From Verrucomicrobiia bacterium (lineage in GTDB: Bacteria > Verrucomicrobiota > Verrucomicrobiia > Limisphaerales > JAJOIW01): DNA of 49,245 nt. Location of the stretch: positions 1 to 49,245 of the forward strand of contig JAUIAG010000006.1 in NCBI GenBank assembly GCA_030425355.1, given 5' to 3'. A program made the translations under genes and the position numbers. The notes beneath the pieces are model-generated. The model saw only the letters and a list, made by a program, of their open reading frames with translations. It searched no databases and was not told the origin of the DNA. Shown here one piece after another: positions 1 to 8,842 of this stretch. Positions within the stretch are counted from its first letter, which is position 1. The number at the start of each line of letters is the position of its first letter.

Positions 1-40
1 GGCCGTTCCGGATGCTGACCTGTCCACGGGTTGGCTGCTG

Positions 41-1255
41 CTATTTCTGCAGCAGTTCCATCACCAGTATTCCGATGGGCGTTCCGATCACGTAGCCCCA
101 GATTCCTGCCAGAAGCCCGGGCACCACGAGTCGGGGCCATCCGGCACTGACGGCGACAGCCGCCGCTGATGGCGCACCGCCAAGATTGGCGTTCACGGCG
201 ACAATCATTTCCTCGAGGTTCAGTTTCAATATTTTCCCGGCAGCCAGCGTAAACAGGAGGTTGGTGCCGGCGATGATTGCACAGAACACAAAAAAGAGGG
301 GTGCCTGGGTGAGCACACTGAGCAGGTCTGCCGGCAGCCCGAGGGTGAAAAGAAAGATCATCAGGAGGTAGGCTCCGAGTTCTTCGGGTCCGTTGATTGT
401 GCTGAATGGCTTTGCCAGCACGGTTGCCAGCACGAGGCTCACTGCGGTGATCAACACGAACTTATTTGTGAACAGAATTCCGAGCAGCCGAATGGGGACG
501 GATGCGTCCTCACTGTCACCGAAGATGGATTGCATGATTCCTGTGCCCACCTCTGCCATTGCCAGCACACCGAAGGCAAATGCGAAGCTTTTGGCCACGT
601 CGAGCAGCGAGATGTTCTTAGGGCTCCAGTGTTCCGCTGCCGGATTTGACTCTTTGTCTGTTGATGCATCCACACTGTGGGGGTGTGGGTAGTGCTCCCG
701 GAACCACCGGCTGGCAGCTGCAGCGAGCATCACCACGAACATGCCCGCCATCACAAAGTTATCCGCGACTATCAGTGGATTCGCGATGGATTCCGGCACG
801 TCAAAGCTGGTTTTGATGGCCATGAAATTCACGCCGCCGCCAATGTAGCTCCCGGCCATCATCCCTGCGGCCTGTTCTGTCTCAGGCGAACCAATCCTGG
901 ATCTGAGCATCCATACCGCCAGCGCCGTGCCGATGACTGTGCCGATGGCGCTGAGATGAAAAACCGCAAAGACCCGTCCACCCGTGAGGATGATCTCCCT
1001 GAGGTTGGCGCGGAAAAGCAGAAGCGGAATAGCAAGCGGGACCAGCCAGTCTCCAACGAAATCATAAGCGGCGGATGCTCCCGGCATGACGCGGGTGTTT
1101 GAAAGCACCATGGCGATGAGAAGTGCAAGCACCGGTCCGCTCAGGCGCGCCGCCCATCGATAGCTCTGTTCCAGCCAGATTGCGATGGCCGTCCCTCCGG
1201 CGATGAATGCCCAGAGAGCCGTGTGGTTTTCGGGGGAGATCAGAGAGTCTGCCAT
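41..1255 (-). CDS. DUF819 family integral membrane protein (putative permease)
   Basis: This 404-residue protein is hydrophobic almost throughout, with about ten predicted membrane segments and a polar cytoplasmic-type loop near residues 190-215. Its pattern, including a Gly-rich stretch (AGSYIGGGVNF) near residue 135 and a second Gly/Ala-rich stretch (NANLGGAPSAAAVA) near residue 355, matches the DUF819 (YjcL-like) family, whose substrate is not firmly established. The start codon lies 3 bases after the stop of the dipeptide epimerase gene, so the two are almost certainly co-transcribed. Because the operon also has an exported beta-lactamase-fold hydrolase and an Ala-Glu-type epimerase, I infer that it carries a peptide or amino acid from cell-wall turnover. 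The family call is firm; the substrate is a guess. Confidence 0.85.
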   Translation of the reverse strand: MADSLISPENHTALWAFIAGGTAIAIWLEQSYRWAARLSGPVLALLIAMVLSNTRVMPGASAAYDFVGDWLVPLAIPLLLFRANLREIILTGGRVFAVFHLSAIGTVIGTALAVWMLRSRIGSPETEQAAGMMAGSYIGGGVNFMAIKTSFDVPESIANPLIVADNFVMAGMFVVMLAAAASRWFREHYPHPHSVDASTDKESNPAAEHWSPKNISLLDVAKSFAFAFGVLAMAEVGTGIMQSIFGDSEDASVPIRLLGILFTNKFVLITAVSLVLATVLAKPFSTINGPEELGAYLLMIFLFTLGLPADLLSVLTQAPLFFVFCAIIAGTNLLFTLAAGKILKLNLEEMIVAVNANLGGAPSAAAVAVSAGWPRLVVPGLLAGIWGYVIGTPIGILVMELLQK

Positions 1256-1258
1256 GAT

Positions 1259-2293
1259 TTAAAGGAGAGTGACTCCGTTGCCATTGACTTCGGGGAACAC
1301 GGCACGGCCTTTCTCAAGGTGAACGCCGGTGGCGATGTCTTCGGCCAACAGAACCGCGCCGTCCATGTCCACGAAATCCAGCATCGGCAGCAGTTGGCCG
1401 ATGGCGCTGATGCCGACTGTGCTTTCGTTCATGCACCCGACCATGACCTTGAGCCCGAGTTCTCTGGCCCGTTCAATCATCCGCCTTGCCGGAGTCAGAC
1501 CTCCGGCCTTGGTGAGCTTGATGTTGATACCATGAAATAATCCGTGACATGAATCGACGTCCTCCTCGATCAGACAGCTTTCATCCGCTATCACCGGCAG
1601 CACACATTCCTCGAAGACGCGTCTCATGCCGTCCCTGTCACCGGGGGGCAGTGGCTGTTCAAGGAATTCGACGCCCAGATCCTTCAGTTCCGGTGCGATG
1701 GCAATGGTCTTCTCCGCTGACCACGCCGTGTTGGCATCGATGCGAAACACCGCATTGGTGTGCTTTCTGAGTTCTCTGACAATTTCGAGATCCCTGTCCG
1801 TGCCGAGCTTGATCTTGAAGATGGGCCAGTCCTCAAACTCCTTCATCTTGGCCGTCATCTTCCCAATGGAATCAATTCCGATTGTATAATTGCTCAAAGG
1901 CAGATTATTCAACTTCAGGCCCCAGAGCTGCCATACCGGCCCGCCCTTGAGCTTGCCCCAGAGATCGTGAGCAGCTTCATCCAGTGCGCACAGGGCGAAC
2001 CTGTTGTGGCCCAGCACCGGCAGTATCCGCTCCCACAGCAATGCGGGATTGTCGAGCGGTTGTGCCTCAATTTCATGCCGTGCTCCTTCAAGGGCTGTGC
2101 GCATTGATTCGGCCGTGAAAGCCTTGTAAGCATGGGAGGATGCCCCCTCGCCATAGCCGCTCACTCCATCCTGCCTCAGTTCCACGAGCAGGTTGTGCTG
2201 CACTGTGGTGGTCCCATGTGAAATGGTGAAGGCATGCCGCATCGGCAGGTGAATATCTTTGAGAATCAGTTCCATGTGGGCTGCTTGAATCAT
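1259..2293 (-). CDS. Dipeptide epimerase (L-Ala-D/L-Glu epimerase type, enolase superfamily)
   Basis: This 344-residue enolase-superfamily enzyme probably epimerises the second residue of dipeptides such as L-Ala-D-Glu released from peptidoglycan. Visible motifs are the KIK pair with catalytic Lys162, the metal ligands Asp186 (DAN), Glu212 (EQP) and Asp237 (ADES), the second catalytic Lys259 (IKLTK), and the GCMNES and DMDG motifs of the muconate-lactonizing subgroup that bind the dipeptide. The first ATG directly abuts the TGA of the upstream hydrolase gene. A second in-frame ATG six codons later could also be used, since the family core begins there. Exact dipeptide specificity cannot be read from sequence alone. 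The product supplies L-Ala-L-Glu for ordinary peptidases, so it fits a murein-peptide salvage operon with its two neighbours. Confidence 0.9.
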   Translation of the reverse strand: MIQAAHMELILKDIHLPMRHAFTISHGTTTVQHNLLVELRQDGVSGYGEGASSHAYKAFTAESMRTALEGARHEIEAQPLDNPALLWERILPVLGHNRFALCALDEAAHDLWGKLKGGPVWQLWGLKLNNLPLSNYTIGIDSIGKMTAKMKEFEDWPIFKIKLGTDRDLEIVRELRKHTNAVFRIDANTAWSAEKTIAIAPELKDLGVEFLEQPLPPGDRDGMRRVFEECVLPVIADESCLIEEDVDSCHGLFHGINIKLTKAGGLTPARRMIERARELGLKVMVGCMNESTVGISAIGQLLPMLDFVDMDGAVLLAEDIATGVHLEKGRAVFPEVNGNGVTLL

Positions 2294-3922
2294 TCAGTTG
2301 CGACGGTGAAAAACCATGTTGGCAAAATTTATGGCGGCTATCCGTCCATCGGAATCCGGAAGAAAGACCACCTCCTCGCCGACATACATTCCCGGCGGGA
2401 GTGCGCACACGTGGCGGTTCACCGGCGATAGACGATAGTCCACCATATTTTCAGTCATGGCATAGAGGTGTCCATGTCGTTCTGAGATGATCACCGGAAT
2501 GAACTCCAGTCCGTAACTCCCGAGCACCGGATGCCATTCATCGGGCAGGGGAGTTGTCTGTTCCGGGACACGGACATAGGACTGCCCCGCGAGTTTGAAT
2601 CCGTTGGCCCGGCCGTCGGCATCCAGGCTGAATTCGGCGGCCGCCGCATCAAGAATCCGGCTGTCCGCCGTGAAGGTCGATGACCCGGTCGGTGTGAAGC
2701 GCGTCGGCTGACCGGATATGTCACCTTGAAGCCTGTCTCCTTCAATCCAGAGTCTGGCCCAGTAGCTCTGTGATTCATACTCGCCGGCGAATGCAGTCAG
2801 GTCATCAAGGGCGACCGGTGATTTCCTGGGGGGGATGCGTGCATTCTGTCCTGCATTGAGCATCAGGGTCAAAGCGGTTTCATGGATGCGATGCACGCGG
2901 CCATTGGCAATGTCCTCATTGGCGAGCACGATGACAGCTATTTTCTCATCGGGCAAAACAACGAATGATGTGCTGTGGCCGTAAACCGCGCCACTGTGGC
3001 CGATTGTGGGCCGGCCGTGAAAGCTGCCCCGGACGAACCCCAGCCCGAAGCCGGTTTCACTGTCGGTGAATTGTGGGGTCCACATGAGCCGCAGCGAGTC
3101 CTTCGATACCGGAATTGTCCCGTCACCCATCAGGGCGCTGGCAAATCGTGCCAGGTCACCGGCCGTTGTGAAAAGATTGCCCGCCGGGATTGTGCCAAGG
3201 TCGAATACGGGTGCCTTTCGTCGTGTCCATCCGCCTTCGCCGTCGGCCACCCTCATGTAGGAATCGATGATCCGCTCGGCCGGCGTCGAGGCCAGGGTCC
3301 ATGATGATTCTGTCATGCCCAGTGGCTGAAGCAGTCTCTTCTGTTGATATTCCTCGAATGAAATTCCGGTGGTCTGCTCCACAATGTGGCCGGCGAGTGT
3401 GGGGCCGATGTTGGAATAGCGCATTTCCGCCCCCGGGCGGGTGACCAGCACAGACTGGCGGATGCTTCTGACGGTGGCTTCGATGCCCGGTTCCGAGTCG
3501 TCCATGTAACTGCCCACAGGTGACTCGCGCTGAAGACCGCTGCGGTGGGAGAGCAGGTGGCGAAGGGTGATGGCCGGCTCACCGGGGAATGGGTTGATCG
3601 GCAGTTGATCCACCGCAATCGGTGCATCCAGATCCATTTTTCCCTCTTCAACCAGCTGCATCACCGCCAGTGCATTGAAAAGTTTGGAAATGCTGCCGGC
3701 ACGAAAGATTGAATCCCGTCCGGCTTCACCAAATCCTTTGCAGAAAATGATATTCTGATCATCCACAAGGGCGATTGCGATCCCTGTGATATTCCACTCG
3801 CGCATCTCCTCCTCAACCACCAGTTCCAGCTCCGGGAATATGTGCTCATAATCAGCTGCCATCGAGGTGAGGGTGAGTGATGAAAGGATGAACAGTATGT
3901 ATATTTTGCTGAAGTGCATCAT
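2294..3922 (-). CDS. Exported serine hydrolase, beta-lactamase class C / D-aminopeptidase fold
   Basis: The protein has a signal peptide (MMHFSK followed by a hydrophobic core ending near SMAAD) and then a class C beta-lactamase/penicillin-binding fold. Catalytic motifs are SISK (nucleophile Ser77 and Lys80), YSN near residue 169, and HSG near residue 309 in place of KTG. After about residue 380 comes a beta-rich C-terminal domain, as in many D-aminopeptidase and esterase relatives. The frame stays open upstream to 3970, but the signal peptide places the start at the ATG pair at 3922/3919. It is the first gene of a tight operon with the dipeptide epimerase and the DUF819 protein, which suggests that it cleaves D-amino-acid-containing peptides or related substrates outside the cytoplasmic membrane. 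A true beta-lactamase role is less likely. Confidence 0.85.
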   Translation of the reverse strand: MMHFSKIYILFILSSLTLTSMAADYEHIFPELELVVEEEMREWNITGIAIALVDDQNIIFCKGFGEAGRDSIFRAGSISKLFNALAVMQLVEEGKMDLDAPIAVDQLPINPFPGEPAITLRHLLSHRSGLQRESPVGSYMDDSEPGIEATVRSIRQSVLVTRPGAEMRYSNIGPTLAGHIVEQTTGISFEEYQQKRLLQPLGMTESSWTLASTPAERIIDSYMRVADGEGGWTRRKAPVFDLGTIPAGNLFTTAGDLARFASALMGDGTIPVSKDSLRLMWTPQFTDSETGFGLGFVRGSFHGRPTIGHSGAVYGHSTSFVVLPDEKIAVIVLANEDIANGRVHRIHETALTLMLNAGQNARIPPRKSPVALDDLTAFAGEYESQSYWARLWIEGDRLQGDISGQPTRFTPTGSSTFTADSRILDAAAAEFSLDADGRANGFKLAGQSYVRVPEQTTPLPDEWHPVLGSYGLEFIPVIISERHGHLYAMTENMVDYRLSPVNRHVCALPPGMYVGEEVVFLPDSDGRIAAINFANMVFHRRN

Positions 3923-4413
3923 GTAAGTGGAGTGAATTTGTTCAGGAATCAATCCGACCCCTACCGCCATTATTATGGATGAACTGCATCCCGGATGAAA
4001 TGAATTATGTCACCGGCCCGGGGGACTCCGGCCTTTCCCCCGCGGTGGCTTTCCCGAAGGTTCCCCGGCAGGTCATTTTGGTTTTGCTGTCCCTCAATTG
4101 TAAGAAATGGTCTTCGGTGCCATCCAGCCGGGTGCATTCATTGCTGCCATGAAATCCTTGTTGGCACGGAAGCCCGGTTGCATATAGACTGTGCGTCAAA
4201 CAGCCCTTTTTCCGACAGTGCTCTCATGGGGGGAACCCGTATTGGATCTTACGGGGAGTCATCCACCTCCACCGGAGTTCACCATGGCATCGAGGTTCCG
4301 GGAATGTCCCTCAACTGGTCTGGGTCCTGCCGGCGAAACAAGGGGACGTGGCGATGGTCCCGGCATCTCCTCATTAAACCGGTGACGGCGAGGGCAGACA
4401 GGGCATTCTTACC
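3923..4413. other. Divergent intergenic region
   Basis: These 491 bases separate the minus-strand hydrolase operon from the plus-strand DUF1592 gene. I see no convincing gene. Short open frames here have no recognisable domain or ribosome site. The stretch should hold promoters for both directions; one candidate is listed separately. Confidence 0.6.
4161..4188 (+). promoter_or_regulatory. Candidate sigma70-type promoter for the DUF1592 gene
   Basis: TTGGCA at 4161-4166 and TATAGA at 4183-4188 are separated by 16 bases, close to the housekeeping consensus, in the divergent intergenic region about 225 bases upstream of the DUF1592 start. The match is by eye only. Confidence 0.3.
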
Positions 4414-6951
4414 ATGCGAAACATACCGCAACTTTTTCGGATAAACGGATTGCTTCTCTATCTCGTTCTGCTGCTGGCATCAGGCGGCGGCATGCTGTGC
4501 GCGGAGACGGATATCCGCGTGCGGGCCGACCGGTACCGCGCCGGGATTCTCCCCATACTGGAGGACCGTTGCTACGACTGCCATGGCGACGGGGCCTCAA
4601 AAGGAGGACTGTCACTGGACGGTTTTTCAGATGATGCCGACCTCCTTGGCAGCCGCGACCTGTGGCTGAAGATTGTAAAAAATATCCGGGCCAGAATCAT
4701 GCCTCCGGAGCGCAAGCCGCAGTTAACCGAGGCAGAAAAAGACCTCATCAATTCGTGGGTTCAGCAGGATGTCTTCGGCATAGATCCGGCTGATCCGGAC
4801 CCGGGACGGATCACCATCCGCCGGCTGAACCGGGTCGAGTATCGGAACACCATACGCGAGCTCACCGGTGTTGACTTCAACACCGAACTGGAGTTTCCCC
4901 CGGATGACACCGGCTATGGATTCGATAACATCGGCGATGTCCTGAGTATTTCGCCACTGCTGATGGAGAAGTATGTCAGGGCGGCGACGACCATCATTGA
5001 AGAAGCAGTCCCGCTGACTTCCAGAGTCAGGCCGGAAAAAGTTTTCACCGGCGCGGCTTTCCGGACCCCTGACGGGAAAGTCGATGGCGACCGGATTTCC
5101 TTTTACGACGCCGCTGTGCTGGATTGTTCCGTCCATCTTGAACATTCAGGTCAGTACGAGGTTGAGTTCAATGTCCACGTGGACGGCGAGTTTGCCTTCG
5201 ATCCCGGCCGCTGCATCGGGATCTTCTCTGTGGATGGTGAAGAGATTGCCCGGGATGAATTTGTCTACGCCTTCTCCGATGACCCGGATCGCGGGGCCGC
5301 ATTCCGCTACAGCGCCGAACGCATGCTGGAAGCCGGGGATCATGTGCTGACCGTTGAGGTGAAACCGATGGTCCCTCCCGAGAGAAAATTGAACCGCCTG
5401 GACTTTCTTGTAAAATCGGCTGTCGTCCGCGGCCCGGCCGACCTCCGCTTCGGGGTGCAGCCCGCGGGTTACACCAGATTCTTTCCGGAAGGACCGGCAC
5501 CGGATGGCATCGAGGAACGGCGCGCCTATGCCGCCCGTATTCTGGGGGATTTCGGGCGCCTGGCTTTCCGGCGGCCGTTATCGAAGCCCATGCTGCAGGA
5601 CTTCGTGGATTTTGCCGCCGCAGGATTTGAAAAACCGGGCGCGAGCTTCGAGGAGGGCATCGCCCGTTCGCTGGTGGCAATGCTGGCTTCCCCGCGTTTT
5701 CTTTTCCGTATCGAAGACGTGGATCCCGCTGATGCCGGAGAAGCGCACCCGTATGTCGACGAATGGTCACTGGCGTCACGCTTATCCTATTTTCTCTGGT
5801 CAAGCATGCCCGATGAGGATCTGTTCGATCTGGCTGAAAAGGGACTTCTGCGCAGGCAACTGCCTGAACAGGTCCGGCGGATGCTGCAGGACCCGCGCTC
5901 CGGCGAACTCATCCGGAATTTCACAGGCCAGTGGCTGATGACCCGCAATATCGACCACACTCCCATAGAACCCCTGGCAGCACTCGGCCTCCAGGATGAA
6001 CTCGAATCAATCCGCGGCGAATTCGGCTCCAGACTGTTTTCGGCAGCGGGTGATGACGATTCATCCGCACTCGTGGCAGCGCGCAGACGGATGCGCGAAC
6101 TGCACGGAATTTCCCGGATGTTCAACTCCGGTCTGCGTCAGGCCATGCGCCGCGAAGCGGAAATGACCTTCGAATATGTGCTCCGCGAAAACCGCAGTAT
6201 CGACGAATTCCTCAGCAGCGACTATACATTCCTCAATCAGCAACTGGCGGAGCACTATGGAATCAGCGGTGTGGAGGGACATCAAATGCGCCGTGTCAGT
6301 CTGACTCCAGACAGCCCCCGGGGCGGGGTTCTGACTCAGGGCAACATGCTCCTTGTCACATCCAACCCGACCAGAACATCTCCGGTGAAACGCGGCCTTT
6401 TCATTCTTGAGAACATCCTGGGAACGCCGACTCCACCAGCGCCTCCCGATATACCTGATCTCGAAGCGGCCGTGGCCGGGATTCCGGACCGGGAACCGAC
6501 GCTGAGGCAGCTTCTGGAGCGCCACCGTGATGATTCGCTGTGCAGCTCCTGTCATTCCCGCATCGACCCCCTCGGGCTGGCCTTTGAGAATTTCTCGGCG
6601 ATCGGCACCTGGCGTGACTTGGAGGCCGGCCAATCGATCAATCCGGCCGGCGACCTGGTCACAGGTGAGTCGTTCAAGGGCGTCAGGGAACTCAAAACCA
6701 TTCTGCTGGATGGATTCCGCTCCGATTTTTACCGGTGCCTGACTGAGAAGCTTCTGACATACGCTCTCGGCCGGGGACTCGAGTATTATGATGAATACAC
6801 CGTCGACCGGATCGTGGACCAACTGGAAAAGCAGGACGGCCGATTCATGAGCCTGATTGAAGGCATCGTCGAATCCGCGCCCTTTCAAAAACGCCGGGCA
6901 TCCAGTCCAATTGCGGTTCATCCTCAACAATCCGGCCTTGAGGTTCACTGA
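4414..6951 (+). CDS. DUF1592 domain-containing c-type cytochrome protein
   Basis: The 845-residue protein has an N-terminal signal peptide (hydrophobic to about residue 30) followed by a haem c site CYDCH at residue 53 in a PSCyt1-like domain. Then come a DUF1587-type segment (RLNRVEYRNTIREL, near residue 140), DUF1595 and DUF1592 regions in the middle, and DUF1588/DUF1585 at the C-terminus with a second CxxCH (CSSCH, near residue 710). This order is typical of large exported cytochrome proteins of Planctomycetes and Verrucomicrobia, whose reaction is unproven. It is followed after 38 bases by a DUF1552 gene, the usual partner, so the two are probably an operon. Its natural electron donor, acceptor or substrate cannot be inferred here. 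Confidence 0.9.
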   Translation: MRNIPQLFRINGLLLYLVLLLASGGGMLCAETDIRVRADRYRAGILPILEDRCYDCHGDGASKGGLSLDGFSDDADLLGSRDLWLKIVKNIRARIMPPERKPQLTEAEKDLINSWVQQDVFGIDPADPDPGRITIRRLNRVEYRNTIRELTGVDFNTELEFPPDDTGYGFDNIGDVLSISPLLMEKYVRAATTIIEEAVPLTSRVRPEKVFTGAAFRTPDGKVDGDRISFYDAAVLDCSVHLEHSGQYEVEFNVHVDGEFAFDPGRCIGIFSVDGEEIARDEFVYAFSDDPDRGAAFRYSAERMLEAGDHVLTVEVKPMVPPERKLNRLDFLVKSAVVRGPADLRFGVQPAGYTRFFPEGPAPDGIEERRAYAARILGDFGRLAFRRPLSKPMLQDFVDFAAAGFEKPGASFEEGIARSLVAMLASPRFLFRIEDVDPADAGEAHPYVDEWSLASRLSYFLWSSMPDEDLFDLAEKGLLRRQLPEQVRRMLQDPRSGELIRNFTGQWLMTRNIDHTPIEPLAALGLQDELESIRGEFGSRLFSAAGDDDSSALVAARRRMRELHGISRMFNSGLRQAMRREAEMTFEYVLRENRSIDEFLSSDYTFLNQQLAEHYGISGVEGHQMRRVSLTPDSPRGGVLTQGNMLLVTSNPTRTSPVKRGLFILENILGTPTPPAPPDIPDLEAAVAGIPDREPTLRQLLERHRDDSLCSSCHSRIDPLGLAFENFSAIGTWRDLEAGQSINPAGDLVTGESFKGVRELKTILLDGFRSDFYRCLTEKLLTYALGRGLEYYDEYTVDRIVDQLEKQDGRFMSLIEGIVESAPFQKRRASSPIAVHPQQSGLEVH

Positions 6952-6989
6952 CAACCAGCCCCTGACAAATCCCGTCAATCCACTCAGCC

Positions 6990-8369
6990 ATGAAAAAGAA
7001 CTTAACACCGGACACCCCGCCAGCGCTGCCGCGCCTCAATTCCAGCCGTCGTCATTTTCTCCGCGGTCTGGGCGTAGCCGTGGCCCTGCCTGCCTTCGAA
7101 TGCTTCACCCTGACCGGCAAAGGGGCCGGCGGAGTTAAAACGCCCCCTCGACGAATTGCCTTCTGCTCAATCCCGAACGGCGTTCAGCAGGATAACTGGT
7201 GGCCCAGCGGCGAGGGGAGCGCCTTCGTCCTGAACCGGACGATGCAACCCCTTGAACCATACCGGGATTCAATCCAGGTCATTGCCGGTCTCAATCACGA
7301 GAACGCGAAGCCCGGCCCGGATGGAGGTGGCGATCATGCCCGTGCCAATGCCACGCTTCTCACCGGGGTCCGGGCCAGAAAAACCGCCGGGGCTGACATC
7401 CATCTCGGTGTTTCCATCGACCAGATAATCGCCCGGAAGATCGGGAACCGGACCCGGTTCGCCTCCCTGGAACTCACGTGTGACAAAGTCCGCAAGGCAG
7501 GGCAGTGCGATTCCGGATACTCCTGCGCCTACCTCTACAATATCTCCTGGCGATCCGAGACAACCCCGATGACTCCCGAATCGAATCCCCGACTCCTGTT
7601 CGAGCGCCTCTTCGGTTCCGGTTCAAGTAACGACAGGGCCGCCTCCCACCAGCAGCGGCAGCGCGATCAGAAATCCGTTCTCGATTTCATTATGGAGGAT
7701 GCAAAAGCCCTGCGCCGGGAACTCGCCTACAATGACGGACAGAAACTCGATGAATACCTGACTGGTGTCAGAGAACTCGAACAGCGTATCGTGCGCTCGG
7801 AGCAGTTCGGCGAGCTTCCCGAAGTCGCGATGCAGGTGCCCGACGGGACTCCGGCAGACTTCGGGGAGCACATGGATCTGATGTTCGGGATCCTCGCCCT
7901 GGCCTTCCAGACCGACTCGACCCGCATCGCCACGCTCCTGCTCGCCGGTGACGGAACGAATTATGCCTTTCCGCAGATTGGCGTTCCCGAGGGCCATCAC
8001 TGGCTCACTCATGACGCCGGCAGCCATCCCGATCAGTGGGAGAAAGTGGCCAGAATCGACCGCTACTACGCCGAACACTTCGCACGTTTCCTCGGAAAAC
8101 TCCATTCAATGAGGGATTTTGACGGTTCATCCGTGCTCAGTAACTCGATGATCTTCTACGGCGGCGCCATCGCCGATGGCAATCGTCACACCCACGACAA
8201 TCTCCCGGTGATCCTCGCCGGCGGCGGCGGCGGCTCTCTGAGCCCGGGGCGCTTCATTCAGTGCCGGCCTCAGCCTATGAGCAACCTGTTCCTCAGCCTC
8301 GCCGACCACATGGGTGTCGATGATCTGGAACGTTTCGGCGACTCAACCGGCCGCATAGGAACCCTCTAA
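6990..8369 (+). CDS. DUF1552 domain-containing exported protein
   Basis: The 459-residue protein starts with a Tat-like signal (SRRHFLRGLGVAVALPAF, near residues 25-42), consistent with export in a folded state. The rest matches DUF1552, a family that is almost always encoded beside DUF1592 cytochromes in Planctomycetes and Verrucomicrobia. Visible conserved stretches include FCSIPNG near residue 55, the GGGDHARANATLLTG region near residue 115, and the HNDN-like THDNLPV motif near residue 402. These fit the alkaline-phosphatase/sulfatase-like fold that has been suggested for this family, but no activity has been demonstrated to my knowledge. The gene follows the DUF1592 gene by 38 bases on the same strand. 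I infer a joint periplasmic role for the pair. Confidence 0.9.
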   Translation: MKKNLTPDTPPALPRLNSSRRHFLRGLGVAVALPAFECFTLTGKGAGGVKTPPRRIAFCSIPNGVQQDNWWPSGEGSAFVLNRTMQPLEPYRDSIQVIAGLNHENAKPGPDGGGDHARANATLLTGVRARKTAGADIHLGVSIDQIIARKIGNRTRFASLELTCDKVRKAGQCDSGYSCAYLYNISWRSETTPMTPESNPRLLFERLFGSGSSNDRAASHQQRQRDQKSVLDFIMEDAKALRRELAYNDGQKLDEYLTGVRELEQRIVRSEQFGELPEVAMQVPDGTPADFGEHMDLMFGILALAFQTDSTRIATLLLAGDGTNYAFPQIGVPEGHHWLTHDAGSHPDQWEKVARIDRYYAEHFARFLGKLHSMRDFDGSSVLSNSMIFYGGAIADGNRHTHDNLPVILAGGGGGSLSPGRFIQCRPQPMSNLFLSLADHMGVDDLERFGDSTGRIGTL

Positions 8370-8842
8370 CCCATAAAAGCCCCAATCCCCCCTGCCTCAC
8401 TCCGGACGGCACTCCGTGATCTCAGAACGACTCAATTCCGTCCAGACGGAGCCAATTCGTGTCTCAAATACAGACAGAAAGCATCTTTTTGGTGATTTCT
8501 GAGCTTGCATTGTGAATAACTTTCTGCTTAACTTCCCACAGAGCTGCTCCAGAAGTGGTTCCGTAGCAAAGGGTTGTAAGGGTTGATCTACGATGACGAG
8601 TCTCTATTTATTGTTGGATTACTGTCATTTGCCGTAGGTTTCTCTTTTCTTACCTCCGCTCAGTTATTAAGAAAGTCCGTGAAAAATCGATGGCTCCATT
8701 GGATCCTTTCGGGAGGTCTGCCGGATCTCCGTTCTTTCCATATTTTTCTTCCCAAACGGGAGGAAAGATTGAATACTGAATAACGGGGCTTACTCAAAGG
8801 ATCACTGATTTACAGCGTTAAAGAAAACAACGAACCCAACAA
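8370..8842. other. Intergenic region upstream of the repeat lipoprotein gene
   Basis: This 473-base stretch is more AT-rich than its surroundings. I found no supported gene; one short frame opens with TTG near 8583 and has a hydrophobic start, but nothing else supports it. A possible promoter is listed separately. A long 5' leader for the following gene is possible. Confidence 0.5.
8505..8533 (+). promoter_or_regulatory. Candidate sigma70-type promoter
   Basis: TTGCAT (8505-8510) and TTAACT (8528-8533) lie 17 bases apart in an AT-rich patch. If real, transcription would begin about 300 bases ahead of the lipoprotein gene and leave a long leader. The match is weak. Confidence 0.2.

Noticed and set aside
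4160..4182. Possible sigma54 site (TTGGCACG and TTGCAT)
   Set aside because: The GG and GC pairs are 15 bases apart instead of the required 10.
4005..4444. Short open frames on both strands in the divergent intergenic region
   Set aside because: They overlap each other, match nothing known and lack ribosome sites.
6061..7008. 315-codon antisense frame under the DUF1592 gene
   Set aside because: Low-quality protein sequence with no domain; it overlaps a well-supported conserved gene.
8583..8783. Open frame of 66 codons with a hydrophobic start
   Set aside because: It opens with TTG, has no ribosome site or known domain, and lies in an AT-rich leader-like region.
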